A DNA stretch of 64,000 bases from Ornithinimicrobium murale (GCF_003352835.1 NZ_QLVD01000010.1:124001-188000), one strand, 5' to 3'; counted from the stretch's first letter, positions 1 to 9,056 are shown. Program-made: numbers and translations. The notes: generated by a model not told the origin, from the letters alone.

Positions 1-417
1 TCGCCCAGCGAGCTGGAGAACGCGATGAAGGCCTCCCCCTACATCCGGGAGGCGGTCGTCATCGGCGACCGACGGCCCTACCTCACCGCCCTGGTCGGCA
101 TCGAGTACGACACCGTGGCCGACTGGGCCTCCCGGCAGCGCATCGAGTACACCACCTACAAGGACCTGGCGACCAGGCCGGAAACCGTCGACCTGATCTC
201 CGGCGTGATCCACGAGGTCAACGGCAAGGTCGCCAGGGTCGAGGCCGTGCGCAAGTTCCGGATGCTGCACAAGGAGCTGGACCACGAGGACGGTGAGCTC
301 ACCGCGACGCAGAAACTGAAGCGCACCGCCTTCGCAGCGACCGTCCCCCACCTGGTGGACGACATGTATGCCGGCACCGCCGAGCACGCCGGCGCCGACC
401 TGGGGCGGAGCGGCTGA
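1..417 (+). CDS. AMP-dependent (long-chain) acyl-CoA synthetase, C-terminal fragment
   Basis: The reading frame is open from base 1, so the gene begins outside the window; about 138 residues are visible. They match the C-terminal lid of ANL-family long-chain acyl-CoA synthetases: the segment SELENAMKASPYIREAVVIG, followed by a basic helix and the LTATQKLKR stretch near the end. The enzyme adenylates a fatty acid and transfers it to CoA. Its TGA overlaps the ATG of the next gene by one base, so it is translationally coupled to the livH-type permease. An acyl-CoA synthetase inside a liv operon is common in actinobacteria and suggests the transporter cargo may be a carboxylic acid rather than an amino acid. 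The substrate cannot be read from this fragment. Confidence 0.85.
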   Translation, partial: SPSELENAMKASPYIREAVVIGDRRPYLTALVGIEYDTVADWASRQRIEYTTYKDLATRPETVDLISGVIHEVNGKVARVEAVRKFRMLHKELDHEDGELTATQKLKRTAFAATVPHLVDDMYAGTAEHAGADLGRSG

Positions 418-1331
418 TGGCCACCGTCGCGAGCACCCTGCTGGCCGGGCTGGGAGACGGCGCCGTCTACGCCCTCATCGCCGTCAGCTTCGTCATCATC
501 TTCCGTGCCACCGGCGTGCTGAACTTCGCCCAACCCGGGCTCCTCATCCTGGGCACCTACGTCACCTCGGTGCTGGCGGTGGACCGGGGCGTCCCCTTCT
601 GGGTCGCCGCGGTCATCGCGGTGCTGGTGGTCGCAGCCATCTCGATGGGCATCGAGCGGGTCGCCATCCGCCCGATGATCGGCCGGCCGGTCTTCTCCAC
701 GGCCCTGGTCACCGTCGGCATCTTCATCGTGCTGCTGATCCTGGCCTTCCGGTTGTTCGCCGCCCGGGCACGGACGATCGCCGACCCCTGGCAGCTCGAG
801 CAGTGGTGTCTGGTCCAGGGCGAGACGCTCTGCGCGGTCAGCCTGTACCAGCACCATGCGGGCAAGATCGCCGTCGTTGCCGTGGTGCTCGGCCTCCTGG
901 GCGTGTGGCTCAGTCGCTCCCGCGTCGGGCTGGCGATGCGCGCTACCTCCCTGGACCAGGAGGCCGCGCTCGCCCAGGGCATCAACGTCGGGCGGATGTT
1001 CTCCCTGTCCTGGGCGCTCGGCGGCGGCCTGGCAGCCCTCGGTGGCATCCTGCTGGCGGCCAACGGCTCAGTCGTGCAGGCCAATGACGCGCTCTTTGCT
1101 CTCGTCGCCCTGCCTGCACTGATCCTCGGCGGCATCGACTCCCTCCGCGGGGCGGTCGTCGGCGGCCTGGTGATCGGCCTCGTCTCCGCCCTGTCCAGCA
1201 CCTACCAACCGATCCACGCGCCGTGGCTCGGCCCCAACTTCGAGAATGTCGCGCCCTACCTGGTGATGATCCTGGTGCTCCTCATCCGCCCCTACGGCCT
1301 GTTCGGCACCAAGGAGGTGCAACGCCTATGA
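417..1331 (+). CDS. livH: branched-chain amino acid type ABC transporter permease, LivH family
   Basis: A 304-residue polytopic membrane protein of the LivH/BPD_transp_2 family, one of two permeases that form the channel of a HAAT-type ABC importer. The N-terminus (LLAGLGDGAVYALIAVSFV) and the family segment FAQPGLLILGTYV are clear, and the length fits the usual 290-310 residues. Two cysteines lie in a periplasmic loop near residues 130-140. It overlaps the acyl-CoA synthetase by one base and the downstream livM by four bases (ATGA), so the genes form one operon. ATPase genes livG and livF are not in the window and presumably lie upstream. Substrate is unproven. Confidence 0.92.
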   Translation: MATVASTLLAGLGDGAVYALIAVSFVIIFRATGVLNFAQPGLLILGTYVTSVLAVDRGVPFWVAAVIAVLVVAAISMGIERVAIRPMIGRPVFSTALVTVGIFIVLLILAFRLFAARARTIADPWQLEQWCLVQGETLCAVSLYQHHAGKIAVVAVVLGLLGVWLSRSRVGLAMRATSLDQEAALAQGINVGRMFSLSWALGGGLAALGGILLAANGSVVQANDALFALVALPALILGGIDSLRGAVVGGLVIGLVSALSSTYQPIHAPWLGPNFENVAPYLVMILVLLIRPYGLFGTKEVQRL

Positions 1332-2581
1332 CGACGGTCGCCCCCGACAGCAACCGCGCCACACAGGATGGTGCTCAGCACGGCGCGGAACGCTCCTCGA
1401 CGTCCCGGCTGACGGGTCAGTCCAGGGCCCTGCGCTCTGGACCCGGGCGTGGGAAGGCTCTCCGGTCGGCCACCCGTGGACGGCCGCGCCTGTTCACCAG
1501 CTATGACCAGGACTCGGCGCTGCTCAATACCTCGGCCAAGCGTTGGTGGACCCTGGCGGCCATCAGCATTTTCCTCGTCCTGCCGTTCTGGCTGACGCGC
1601 GATCTGAGCCATCTCCTCTCGGTCGCGATGGTCATGGCGATCGCCGGCGTCGGACTGAACCTGCTCACCGGCTACGCCGGTCAGATCTCGCTGGGTCACC
1701 CCTTCTTCATGGCGCTGGGGGCCTACACCGGGGCGGTCGTCGCCGGGGTGCCTGGCTCGATCGTCATCGGCTGGGAGTTTGACCTCTCGATCGCCTTGGT
1801 TCTGGCCGCCGTGATCCCGGGTCTGGTCGGGCTCGTGGTCGCCCCACTCGCCACCCGGGTCCGTGGTCTCTACCTCGCGGTCCTCACGCTGGGTCTGCTG
1901 ATGCTCGGCGAGCAGCTGTTCAAGCAGTGGGCCAGCGTCACCGGTGGCTCCGGTGTCGGTCGCGCCGGGGCGGTCCCCGTCCTGTTCGGCAACGACCTCG
2001 AGCGCACGTATGCCGTGGGGCCACTTCTCATTGCGCCCCACGTCTCGCTCTATCTGCTCTGTCTCACCCTGCTCGTGGTCCTGGCCGTCGCGGCCCGCAA
2101 CCTGGCGCGCAGCCGCACGGGGCGCGCCTTCGCCGCGGTGCGTGACCGGGACATCGCCGCCGAGGTCATGGGCGTCAACCTGTTGCGCACCAAGACCCTG
2201 GCGTTCGTGTTGTCCAGCGCCTATGCGGGCGTGGCCGGCTGCCTGTTCGCCATCCTCATCGGCCGGGTGGCCCCGGAGCAATGGAACATCCTGATGGCCA
2301 TCAACCTCCTGGCCATCGTGGTGATCGGTGGGGTGGCCACCATCTCCGGCACGCTGATCGGTGCCGCCTTCGTCGTGCTGCTTCCCCGGATCCTGGAGTG
2401 GCTCGCCCCGTGGTTGCCGTTCGTCTCCACCGGCAGCGGTGGCCTGATCACCGTCTTCCAGCTCGAGTCGATCCTGTTCGGCGCGCTGATCGTGCTCTTC
2501 CTCATCCTTGAGCCACGGGGGCTCTTCGGCCTGTGGCACCGGGTCCGCACCTACTTCGCCACCTGGCCCTTCAGCTATTAA
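1328..2581 (+). CDS. livM: branched-chain amino acid type ABC transporter permease, LivM family
   Basis: A 417-residue permease partner of LivH. I chose the ATG that overlaps the livH stop (ATGA); a longer frame starting about 35 codons earlier lies inside livH and is not credible. The first 70 residues form a Ser/Arg-rich, probably cytoplasmic extension not needed for the fold. The LivM signature follows: LNLLTGYAGQISLGHPFFMA, then the RGLYLAVLTLG helix and the cytoplasmic coupling region with FAAVRDRDIAAEVMG, which contacts the ATPases. About ten membrane segments can be seen. The gene ends 33 bases before the binding-protein gene. Confidence 0.92.
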   Translation: MTTVAPDSNRATQDGAQHGAERSSTSRLTGQSRALRSGPGRGKALRSATRGRPRLFTSYDQDSALLNTSAKRWWTLAAISIFLVLPFWLTRDLSHLLSVAMVMAIAGVGLNLLTGYAGQISLGHPFFMALGAYTGAVVAGVPGSIVIGWEFDLSIALVLAAVIPGLVGLVVAPLATRVRGLYLAVLTLGLLMLGEQLFKQWASVTGGSGVGRAGAVPVLFGNDLERTYAVGPLLIAPHVSLYLLCLTLLVVLAVAARNLARSRTGRAFAAVRDRDIAAEVMGVNLLRTKTLAFVLSSAYAGVAGCLFAILIGRVAPEQWNILMAINLLAIVVIGGVATISGTLIGAAFVVLLPRILEWLAPWLPFVSTGSGGLITVFQLESILFGALIVLFLILEPRGLFGLWHRVRTYFATWPFSY

Positions 2582-2614
2582 CCCAGCCAACCCACCGCAC
2601 AAAGGAGTGCAGAC

Positions 2615-4057
2615 ATGTCACAGCGCACCACCCCACGAAGGTTGCTCGCCGCAGCAGCAGCCACCGGCCTGATCCTCAGCGCCTGCACCGCAGTCGATGA
2701 GGACCCGGACACCGACGATGAGGCGATCGCCGCGGAGGAGCCAGATGCCCCCGCGGACGATGAGCCCTCAGACGAGGACACCACAGACTCCTCCGACAGC
2801 ACCGACGACGCCGAGGACACCGAGGACCCGGCCGCCGGAGGTGACATCACCACTGGCGACGGTGTCACCGAGGAGGCCTGCCCGGAGGCCGTGAACCCCG
2901 ACAACGGCTGCATCTACCTCGGCGTCCTGTCCGACCTCACCGAGGGGCCGTTCGCCGCCCTCGCCGTGCCGATCACCGACGCCCAGCGCGCCTACTGGGC
3001 ACAGGTCAACGAGGCCGGTGGCATCGCCGGCTTCGACGTCGACATCGACACCTACACCCGAGACACCAAGTACCAGCCGGCAGAGCACGCCGCGGCCTAC
3101 CAACAGATCGAGCCCAACATCCTGGCGATCGCGCAGAGCCTGGGCACGGTGAACACCGAGTCGGTGTTGAGCGACATGGACGCCAACGACATTGTCGCCG
3201 TGCCTGCCTCCTGGTGGTCCGGCTACGCCTTCTCGGAGAACGACCACGGCCTGATCATGGAGACCGGCTACTCCTACTGCGTCGAGGCGATGGTGGGTCT
3301 GGACTGGTACGGCGAGAGCCACGGCGAGATCACCTCGATCGCTGCCGTCGGCTACCCCGGCGACTACGGTGGCGACTCCGCCGCTGGCGCCCAGCTCTGG
3401 GCCGAACAGAACGGCGTGGACGACGTCACCGTCATCCCGACCGGCCCCAACCAGGTGACTGGCGGGCAGGACGCCGTCGTGTCGGCCGTCATGGCTGCGC
3501 AGCCGGACGTCGTGCTGCTGGCCGTCGGACCGGCGGAGAACGCCGAGATCGTCGGCAAGCTGGCCGGTGGCGGCTTCACCGGCCGGTTCCTGGGCTCGCT
3601 GCCCACCTGGAACCCGGCCCTGCTGGAGAGCGCCGCCGCACCGGCGCTCGTCGGTCTCTACAACCACCTCGCCCCCACCGAGCAGTGGGACGGCACCAGC
3701 GCCGGCACCGAGGCGATGAAGGCCTCCCTGGACGGCGAGCTGCCGGCCAACGGTGGTTACATCATCGGCTGGGTCATGAACTACCCGATGCACGCACTGC
3801 TGGAGAAGGCTGCCGACAGCGGCGACCTGACGCGCGCCGGGGTGCGGGCCGCCATGGACGGACTCGAAGTCGACTTCGACGGCATGGCCGAGGCGATCAC
3901 CTACGGAGGCGAGGGCGCTGAGGTGGCGGTCAGCGGCCTGATCGTCGGCACCCCGAACGCCGAGGCACCACTTGGCATCGAGACGACCAACGAGTTCTTC
4001 TCGGGTCCCAGCTTCGAGGCGATCGGCTACGACCAGGCCTGCTCGGCCAGCAGCTGA
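2615..4057 (+). CDS. livK: LivK-like substrate-binding lipoprotein of the ABC importer
   Basis: A 480-residue type I periplasmic-binding-fold protein (Peripla_BP_6 class). The signal peptide ends in the lipobox LSAC, with Cys24 as the lipidation site. Residues about 26-75 are an extreme Asp/Glu/Thr/Ser linker holding the receptor away from the membrane. The receptor starts near residue 85 with IYLGVLSDLTEGPFA and ends with the typical SFEAIGYDQACS tail. A good ribosome-binding site (AAAGGAG) lies before the ATG. It follows livM by 33 bases and ends the operon; a strong hairpin follows. The ligand is not predictable, and the nearby acyl-CoA synthetase argues against assuming leucine, isoleucine or valine. 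Confidence 0.88.
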   Translation: MSQRTTPRRLLAAAAATGLILSACTAVDEDPDTDDEAIAAEEPDAPADDEPSDEDTTDSSDSTDDAEDTEDPAAGGDITTGDGVTEEACPEAVNPDNGCIYLGVLSDLTEGPFAALAVPITDAQRAYWAQVNEAGGIAGFDVDIDTYTRDTKYQPAEHAAAYQQIEPNILAIAQSLGTVNTESVLSDMDANDIVAVPASWWSGYAFSENDHGLIMETGYSYCVEAMVGLDWYGESHGEITSIAAVGYPGDYGGDSAAGAQLWAEQNGVDDVTVIPTGPNQVTGGQDAVVSAVMAAQPDVVLLAVGPAENAEIVGKLAGGGFTGRFLGSLPTWNPALLESAAAPALVGLYNHLAPTEQWDGTSAGTEAMKASLDGELPANGGYIIGWVMNYPMHALLEKAADSGDLTRAGVRAAMDGLEVDFDGMAEAITYGGEGAEVAVSGLIVGTPNAEAPLGIETTNEFFSGPSFEAIGYDQACSASS

Positions 4058-4080
4058 GGCGCCCTGAGCCCCAGTTCGTG

Positions 4081-4121
4081 CCGGGAGCCCGTCACGGTCG
4101 TGACCGTGGCGGGCCTCCCGG
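4081..4121. terminator. long hairpin between convergent livK and uppS
   Basis: Bases 4081-4121 form an inverted repeat with arms of about 18 nt (left arm begins CCGGGAGCCCG, right arm ends CGGGCCTCCCGG), with one bulged base and one wobble, around a 4-base loop. It is the only sequence between two convergent genes, so it probably terminates both. There is no T-run, as is usual for actinobacterial terminators. Confidence 0.7.
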
Positions 4122-4123
4122 TC

Positions 4124-4900
4124 TCAGCCCGGAGCGTCCACGGCGCCGCCGTAGCGCCGGTCGCGTGAAGCATAGGTCTCGATGGCCCGCCACAGGTCGC
4201 GCCGGTCATAGTCGGGCCAGAGAACGTCCTGGAAGACCATCTCGGCATAGGCGCTCTGCCACAGCAGGAAGTTGGACGTCCGCTGCTCCCCCGAGCTGCG
4301 GACGAACAGGTCCACATCCGGCACCTCCGGATGGTAGAGGTAACGACCAATCGTGCGCTCGTCGATCCCCCGCGCAGAGAGCCGCCCGTCACGCACGTCC
4401 GCCCCGATCTGTCGCACGGCATCAGCCACCTCGGCCCGGCCCCCATAGTTGACGCAGAAGTTCAGCGTGATCACCTCGTTGCCACGTGTCTGCCGCTCGG
4501 CCTGCTCGAGCTCGGAGATCACCGACTTCCACAGGCGCGGGGTGCGCCCCGACCAGAGCATCCGCACCCCCCAGCTGTCGAGCTGGTCCCGCCGCCGGTG
4601 GATCACATCCCGGTTGAAGCCCATCAGGAAGCGGACCTCCTCGGGGCTGCGGCGCCAGTTCTCGGTCGAGAAGGCATAGGCCGAGAGGCACTGCACCCCG
4701 ATGTCGATCGCGCCCGCGACCACGTCAAGCAGTGAGGCCTCCCCGGCCTCATGGCCCTGCGTGCGCTTGAGCCCACGCTGGTTGGCCCACCGGCCGTTGC
4801 CGTCCATGACGATCGCGACGTGCCGTGGCACCAGTTCCCGCGGGATCTCCGGTGGGCGGGCACCGCTGGGGTGCGGGAACGGGCGGACCGGCGCCGTCAC
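4124..4900 (-). CDS. uppS: cis-prenyltransferase (polyprenyl diphosphate synthase)
   Basis: A 258-residue cis-prenyltransferase that adds isoprenyl units to an allylic diphosphate, making the long-chain polyprenyl phosphate carrier for peptidoglycan and glycans. Conserved motifs are all present: [13 protein letters not shown] with the Mg-binding Asp, [10 protein letters not shown], and the C-terminal substrate motif [20 protein letters not shown]. The length fits the family. The start overlaps the recO stop by four bases (ATGA), a pairing frequent in actinobacteria. Product chain length (C50 or C55) cannot be told from sequence. It ends at the shared hairpin after livK. Confidence 0.95.
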   Translation of the reverse strand: MTAPVRPFPHPSGARPPEIPRELVPRHVAIVMDGNGRWANQRGLKRTQGHEAGEASLLDVVAGAIDIGVQCLSAYAFSTENWRRSPEEVRFLMGFNRDVIHRRRDQLDSWGVRMLWSGRTPRLWKSVISELEQAERQTRGNEVITLNFCVNYGGRAEVADAVRQIGADVRDGRLSARGIDERTIGRYLYHPEVPDVDLFVRSSGEQRTSNFLLWQSAYAEMVFQDVLWPDYDRRDLWRAIETYASRDRRYGGAVDAPG

Positions 4901-5628
4901 TGGACGCGCTCCACGAGCCGCAGGGAGCGGACTCCACGCTCCAGGTGCCAGTGGACATGTGCTGCCGCCAGCTTGCTGGCCTCCCTGCGGTGCTTGGCCT
5001 CGCTGGCATCAGCCAGCACCCAGTCACCGCTGAGCAGGGCAGCCATCAGCTCCAGGGTCTGCGGTGCCGGCGCCGCACAACCCGGCGGTCGGCAGACAGG
5101 GCACACTGACCCCCCGGAGGCCACATCGAAGGCCCGGTGCGGTCCCTCTGCACCGCACCGGGCGCAGTCGTGGAAGCTGGCGGCCCAGCCGGCGATCGCC
5201 ATCGAGCGCAGCAGGTAGGAGTCGAGCACCAGCCCGGCCTCGTGACTGCTCGCAGCGAGTGAGCTCAGGGCACCGGCGAGCAGCACGAACTGCTGGACCG
5301 CGGGCTCACCCTCATCGGTCAGTCGGTCACAGGTCTCGAGCATCGCGCTGGCCGCGGTCCAGGCCTCATAGTCACGAGCGATCGCGTCACCGTAGGACGC
5401 CAGCGACTCGGCCTGGGTGACCGTGTCCAGGTTGCGGCCCTCGTAGCACTGCAGGTCCACGACCATGCCCGGCTCGAGTCGCGCCCCGAACTTGGACCTG
5501 GTGCGGCGCACCCCCTTGGCCACGGCGCGGATCTTGCCCCGCCCGCGGCTGAGGAGGGTGACGATGCGGTCGGCCTCCCCGAGGTTGTGGGTGCGCAGCA
5601 CGATGGCGGCATCCCGATAGAGCGGCAT
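4897..5628 (-). CDS. recO: DNA repair protein RecO
   Basis: A 243-residue RecO, which anneals single strands and loads RecA in the RecFOR pathway. I chose the ATG giving [20 protein letters not shown], because this is where the OB fold of the family begins; the frame is open for 27 more codons but these do not look like RecO. The OB fold covers residues 1-80, followed by the helical domain. A four-cysteine zinc site is visible (CARC and CPVC). It is coupled to uppS by an ATGA overlap. In many actinobacteria era precedes recO directly; here AlkB, dhaKLM and a lipoprotein gene lie between them. Confidence 0.93.
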   Translation of the reverse strand: MPLYRDAAIVLRTHNLGEADRIVTLLSRGRGKIRAVAKGVRRTRSKFGARLEPGMVVDLQCYEGRNLDTVTQAESLASYGDAIARDYEAWTAASAMLETCDRLTDEGEPAVQQFVLLAGALSSLAASSHEAGLVLDSYLLRSMAIAGWAASFHDCARCGAEGPHRAFDVASGGSVCPVCRPPGCAAPAPQTLELMAALLSGDWVLADASEAKHRREASKLAAAHVHWHLERGVRSLRLVERVQ

Positions 5629-5713
5629 GACCCCAGTCTCCCACTCTGCCGCCAAGACCCCCTCACATCTGCGTGCCGGTGCCCGTCGTGTCGCAGCCGG
5701 ATGAGCCACGCCC

Positions 5714-5758
5714 CTTGCGTCAGTGCGACACCTGTTCTAGTGTCGAACACATGTCCGT
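5714..5758 (+). promoter_or_regulatory. leaderless promoter of the AlkB-like gene with a possible LexA (SOS) box
   Basis: TTGCGT (5714-5719), 18 bases, then TAGTGT (5738-5743) places transcription start at or next to the ATG at 5751, giving a leaderless mRNA. Across the start lies TCGAAC-ACAT-GTCCGT (5743-5758), which matches the actinobacterial LexA site TCGAAC-N4-GTTCGA at 10 of 12 defined positions at best reading 6+4. The promoter is clear; the LexA site is an inference. Confidence 0.55.
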
Positions 5759-6398
5759 TGCACTGCAGGGATCGCTCCTCGACCAGGTCAACGACGTGGG
5801 ACTGCGGTCCCTCGCCGGGGCCGTTCAACGCACGACGCTCAGCGCGGGTGCCTGGGTGGACATCCGGCCCGGCTGGGTCACCGGCTCCGACGAGTTGTTC
5901 ACCCGGCTCGCCCTCGGCGGGTCGGCCGGCGTGCAGTGGCGCGGTGAGCGCCGCGTGATGTGGGACTCCGAGGTCGACACTCCGCGCCTGCTGCGCTTCT
6001 ATGACGAACACGAGGAACTGCCCGACCCCGTGCTCACCCGGGCCCGTGATGACCTGAGCACGCACTATGGCCCCGAGTTGGGTGAGCCGTTCCGCACCGC
6101 CGGCATGTGTCTCTATCGCGACGGGCGGGACAGTGTCGCCTGGCACGGCGACCGGTTCGGTCGGGGCAACAGCCAGGACACCATGGTTGCCATCGTCTCC
6201 ATCGGCGCTCCCAGGGCCCTGCTGCTCCGACCCAACGGAGGCGGCGCCGGCCGCACCATCCGCCGGGTGATCGGTCACGGTGACCTGCTAGTGATGGGCG
6301 GCTCGTGTCAACGCACCTGGGAGCACGCCGTGCCCAAGACGGCCAAGCCAGTGGGGCCCCGCATCAGCATCCAGTTCCGCCCGCGCGGGGTCCGCTAG
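5751..6398 (+). CDS. AlkB-like 2-oxoglutarate/Fe(II) dioxygenase
   Basis: A 215-residue AlkB-family dioxygenase, expected to remove alkyl groups oxidatively from bases such as 1-methyladenine and 3-methylcytosine. The double-stranded beta-helix shows the NxYxxGxD-like segment YRDGRDSVAWHGD with iron ligands His132 and Asp134, the second ligand His192 (TWEHAVPK), and the 2-oxoglutarate and catalytic arginines in PRISIQFRPR (Arg204 and Arg210). An upstream in-frame ATG exists, but the chosen ATG is preceded by a TTGCGT-18-TAGTGT promoter at leaderless spacing. The gene stands alone between divergent recO and convergent dhaM. Substrate (DNA, RNA or protein) is not settled by sequence. Confidence 0.85.
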   Translation: MSVALQGSLLDQVNDVGLRSLAGAVQRTTLSAGAWVDIRPGWVTGSDELFTRLALGGSAGVQWRGERRVMWDSEVDTPRLLRFYDEHEELPDPVLTRARDDLSTHYGPELGEPFRTAGMCLYRDGRDSVAWHGDRFGRGNSQDTMVAIVSIGAPRALLLRPNGGGAGRTIRRVIGHGDLLVMGGSCQRTWEHAVPKTAKPVGPRISIQFRPRGVR

Positions 6399-6448
6399 CC
6401 GGACCTCCCGCTCGCGACCCCAGCGAGCTCCTGGCACGCCGCGAGGTC

Positions 6449-6577
6449 GCACGATCGGTGATCACCCGCGTCTCCCCGAGGACGCACGATCGGGGATCAC
6501 CCGCGTCTCCCCGAGGACGCACGATCGGGGATCACCCGCGTCTCCCCGAGGACGCATGATCGGTGATCACCCGTGCG
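6449..6577. repeat. 35-bp tandem repeat array overlapping the dhaM stop codon
   Basis: Three full copies and a partial fourth of a 35-bp unit start at 6449, 6484, 6519 and 6554. Each unit has the dyad GATCGGTGATC (or GATCGGGGATC) and a hairpin GCGTC-N8-GACGC. Read on the minus strand, every unit carries GGGTGATC, which in the proximal copy is the last Gly codon and TGA stop of dhaM. It lies between convergent alkB and dhaM and could also end transcription. Confidence 0.9.
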
Positions 6578-9053
6578 CCAGCAGCTCGCGCACCTCACGG
6601 GCCGACTCGGCCACCAGCGCACGCGCGGCCAGGTCCTGCAGACCGGCCAGGGCAACCCCGCGCAGGGCGTCCTTGACGGCCGGGACGGAGGCAGCCGTGG
6701 CGCTGAGCTCGGTGACCCCGAGGCCGACCAGCAGCCGGGCCAGCCCGGGATCGCTGGCCGCGTCACCGCACAGGCACACCTCAACGCCCTCTGCGACTCC
6801 GGTCGCGATGCCTTGGATCAGTTGCAGCACAGCGGGGTCCGCTACATCTGCCAGAGCGCCGAGGGCGGGGTTCCCACGCTCGGCCGCGAGGGTGTACTGC
6901 ACCAGGTCGTTGCTCCCGATGCTGACGAAGTCCAGCAGCGTCGACAGCGCCTCCGGCCGCAGTGCCGCAGCCGGGACCTCCATCATGATGCCAACCTCGA
7001 GGGCGTCCGGACGTCCGTCCGGCAGGCGACCACCAGCTTCGTCCAACCGGGCCAGGGCCCACTCGACCTCCTCGACAGTGCTGACCATCGGGAACATCAC
7101 GCGGACCCGACGCTCCCGTGCCACCCGACAGATCGCCTCGAGCTGGTCCACCAGCAGGGTCGAGTCGTCCCGGAAGGCCCGCACACCGCGCTGGCCCAGG
7201 AACGGGTTGGCCTCGACGGCCATGGGGTGGAAGGGCAACGGCTTGTCCCCGCCGACGTCCCACGTGCGGATGGTGATCATGGCCCCGGACAGCTCTTCGG
7301 AGATCCGCTCGAAAGTCTGGACCTGCTCGGCGACGCTCGGGGCGGTGCTGTGCGCGGCGAACAGAGCCTCGGTGCGCACCAGGCCGGAGCCGTCAGCCCC
7401 TGAGGTGGCGGCGAGCGAGGCCTCCCCGAGGTGGGCGATATTGGCCTTGACCAGCACCTCGTGCCCGTCCAGCGTCACAGCGGGCTCATGAGCGGCGCGG
7501 AGCATGCGACGACGGGCGCTGACCCGATCCGCGAGCAACGCCTCGAACTCTCCACGGGTCTCCAGGTCCGGGTCGATCTCCAGGCGACCCGACCGCGCGT
7601 CGAACGCGACGAGCGTCCCCTCCGGCAGGCCCTCCGCCGCACGCGCACCCGTCAGCACCGGGAGTCCCCGCGCCCGAGCCAGCAACACTCCGTGCCCCGT
7701 GGCACCACCACCGATCGTGATCACACCCAGGGTCTGCCGGGGATCGAGCAGCACGGCGGTGGCCGGGTCCAGCTCGGACACCACCAGCACACCCGCCCCG
7801 TCCCGGGAGCCCGGAGCGGCTCCCGTGAGCGCTCGGAGCAACCGCTCCCCCACGCTGGTGACGTCCGCACCCCGCTCACGCTGATAGGGGTCTGCCAGTG
7901 TGTCGAACTCGTCCCGCAGCTCGGCCACGCGAGCTGACAACGCCTCGGGCGCGCTCTGCCCGGAGCGTATGCCGTCCCGCACCGGAGCCTCCAGGCTCGG
8001 GTCCTCGAGCATGGCCAGGTGTGCCTCGAAGACCGCTGCCTCCGCTGTGCCGACCTGCTGGGTCGTGCGCGCCACCAGGTCGGTGAGCTCCTGTCGGGTC
8101 CTCCCCAGTGCGAGGTCGAGGGCCGCGAGCTCCTCGGCCTGGCCATCCTGGTGGTAGTCGTCCAGGCTCACGGGCTGCTCCGGTCGCACGACCGGGCCGA
8201 CCGCAGCCTCCAGGGCGTAGGTGGGACCCGTCGTGGCATCGTGCCGCGCCGGAGCCGGATCGGCAGCAGGCTCCGGCGCCTCCAGGTCACCGAAGCCCGA
8301 CCGGGCCAGGTCCTCGAGGGCGTCGAGGAGGTCCGCGGCCCCCTCGCCAGCCGCCACCACCTCGATGCGGTGTCCCCGCCGGGCATCGAGGGTGGCGATG
8401 CCGGTGAGGCTGCGACCGTCAACGGGCCCCTTGCCGGTGTCGAGGTTGTGCACCCGCACCTGGAGCCCCGGGTGTCTGGCCACCTCGCGGACGAAACGCG
8501 CCGCGGGCCGGGCGTGCAGGCCGTGCGGCGCCGTGACCGGCAGTTCCCTGCTGACCCCGGTCTGCCCGCCCCTGCCCGAGGCGCGCAGGTGCTCCGCGTC
8601 GTCAGGCTCCGGCGGCGCTGATACGGGCTCAGGGTGTCCCTGTCCGGCCCCCAGGTGCTGGGCCTTGGCCACCAGACCCTGCTCTGCCTCCCTCGCGGCG
8701 GTCACCAGGTCCGCACCTGCCCCAGCGGCCACGGCGGCCGCCACGAGCCCCTCGACCAGCGGGGCCCCGGACACCCGGACTCGCTCGGCCAGCTCGGGGT
8801 CGACGAACTCCAGCGCCATCTCCGCTGAGAGCACCGCGCTGCCCAGATCGAGCAGCACCAGCACGCCGTCGCCGCTGTCTGCCTCGGTGATCGCCTCGGA
8901 GACGGCAGCAGCGTCGGTGCCGAAGGTCTGTGCGTCCAGGCCCGCCGCGACCAGGATGGCAGGACGGTGCTCGGGGTCGGTCATCTCGCCGGCCAGTGCC
9001 ATCGCCGCCTCGGCCAGAGCACGGCTGTGGCTGACCACCACGATCCCGATCAC
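6567..9053 (-). CDS. dhaM: DhaM-HPr-enzyme I fusion: PEP-dependent phosphoryl donor for dihydroxyacetone kinase
   Basis: An 828-residue fusion that passes phosphate from PEP to DhaL-bound ADP. Residues 1-135 are a mannose-type EIIA (DhaM) domain with His9 in VVVSHS. Residues about 170-255 are an HPr domain with His180 in HGLHARPAA. Residues about 280-828 are complete enzyme I: the phosphohistidine His454 (GGGATGHGVLLARARG) and the PEP-binding barrel with GSNDLVQYTLAAERGN and Cys762 (LCGDAASD). E. coli DhaM has only an incomplete enzyme I piece, so this protein can in principle take phosphate from PEP without a separate PTS. It starts with GTG three bases after dhaL. Its stop codon sits in a tandem repeat. 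Confidence 0.92.
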   Translation of the reverse strand: MIGIVVVSHSRALAEAAMALAGEMTDPEHRPAILVAAGLDAQTFGTDAAAVSEAITEADSGDGVLVLLDLGSAVLSAEMALEFVDPELAERVRVSGAPLVEGLVAAAVAAGAGADLVTAAREAEQGLVAKAQHLGAGQGHPEPVSAPPEPDDAEHLRASGRGGQTGVSRELPVTAPHGLHARPAARFVREVARHPGLQVRVHNLDTGKGPVDGRSLTGIATLDARRGHRIEVVAAGEGAADLLDALEDLARSGFGDLEAPEPAADPAPARHDATTGPTYALEAAVGPVVRPEQPVSLDDYHQDGQAEELAALDLALGRTRQELTDLVARTTQQVGTAEAAVFEAHLAMLEDPSLEAPVRDGIRSGQSAPEALSARVAELRDEFDTLADPYQRERGADVTSVGERLLRALTGAAPGSRDGAGVLVVSELDPATAVLLDPRQTLGVITIGGGATGHGVLLARARGLPVLTGARAAEGLPEGTLVAFDARSGRLEIDPDLETRGEFEALLADRVSARRRMLRAAHEPAVTLDGHEVLVKANIAHLGEASLAATSGADGSGLVRTEALFAAHSTAPSVAEQVQTFERISEELSGAMITIRTWDVGGDKPLPFHPMAVEANPFLGQRGVRAFRDDSTLLVDQLEAICRVARERRVRVMFPMVSTVEEVEWALARLDEAGGRLPDGRPDALEVGIMMEVPAAALRPEALSTLLDFVSIGSNDLVQYTLAAERGNPALGALADVADPAVLQLIQGIATGVAEGVEVCLCGDAASDPGLARLLVGLGVTELSATAASVPAVKDALRGVALAGLQDLAARALVAESAREVRELLAHG

Positions 9054-9056
9054 GAG

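Noticed and set aside
6449-6577. Tandem array resembling a CRISPR
   Set aside because: The repeats are contiguous with no unique spacers, include a gene's stop codon, and no cas gene is present. The same holds for the 17- and 32-bp arrays.
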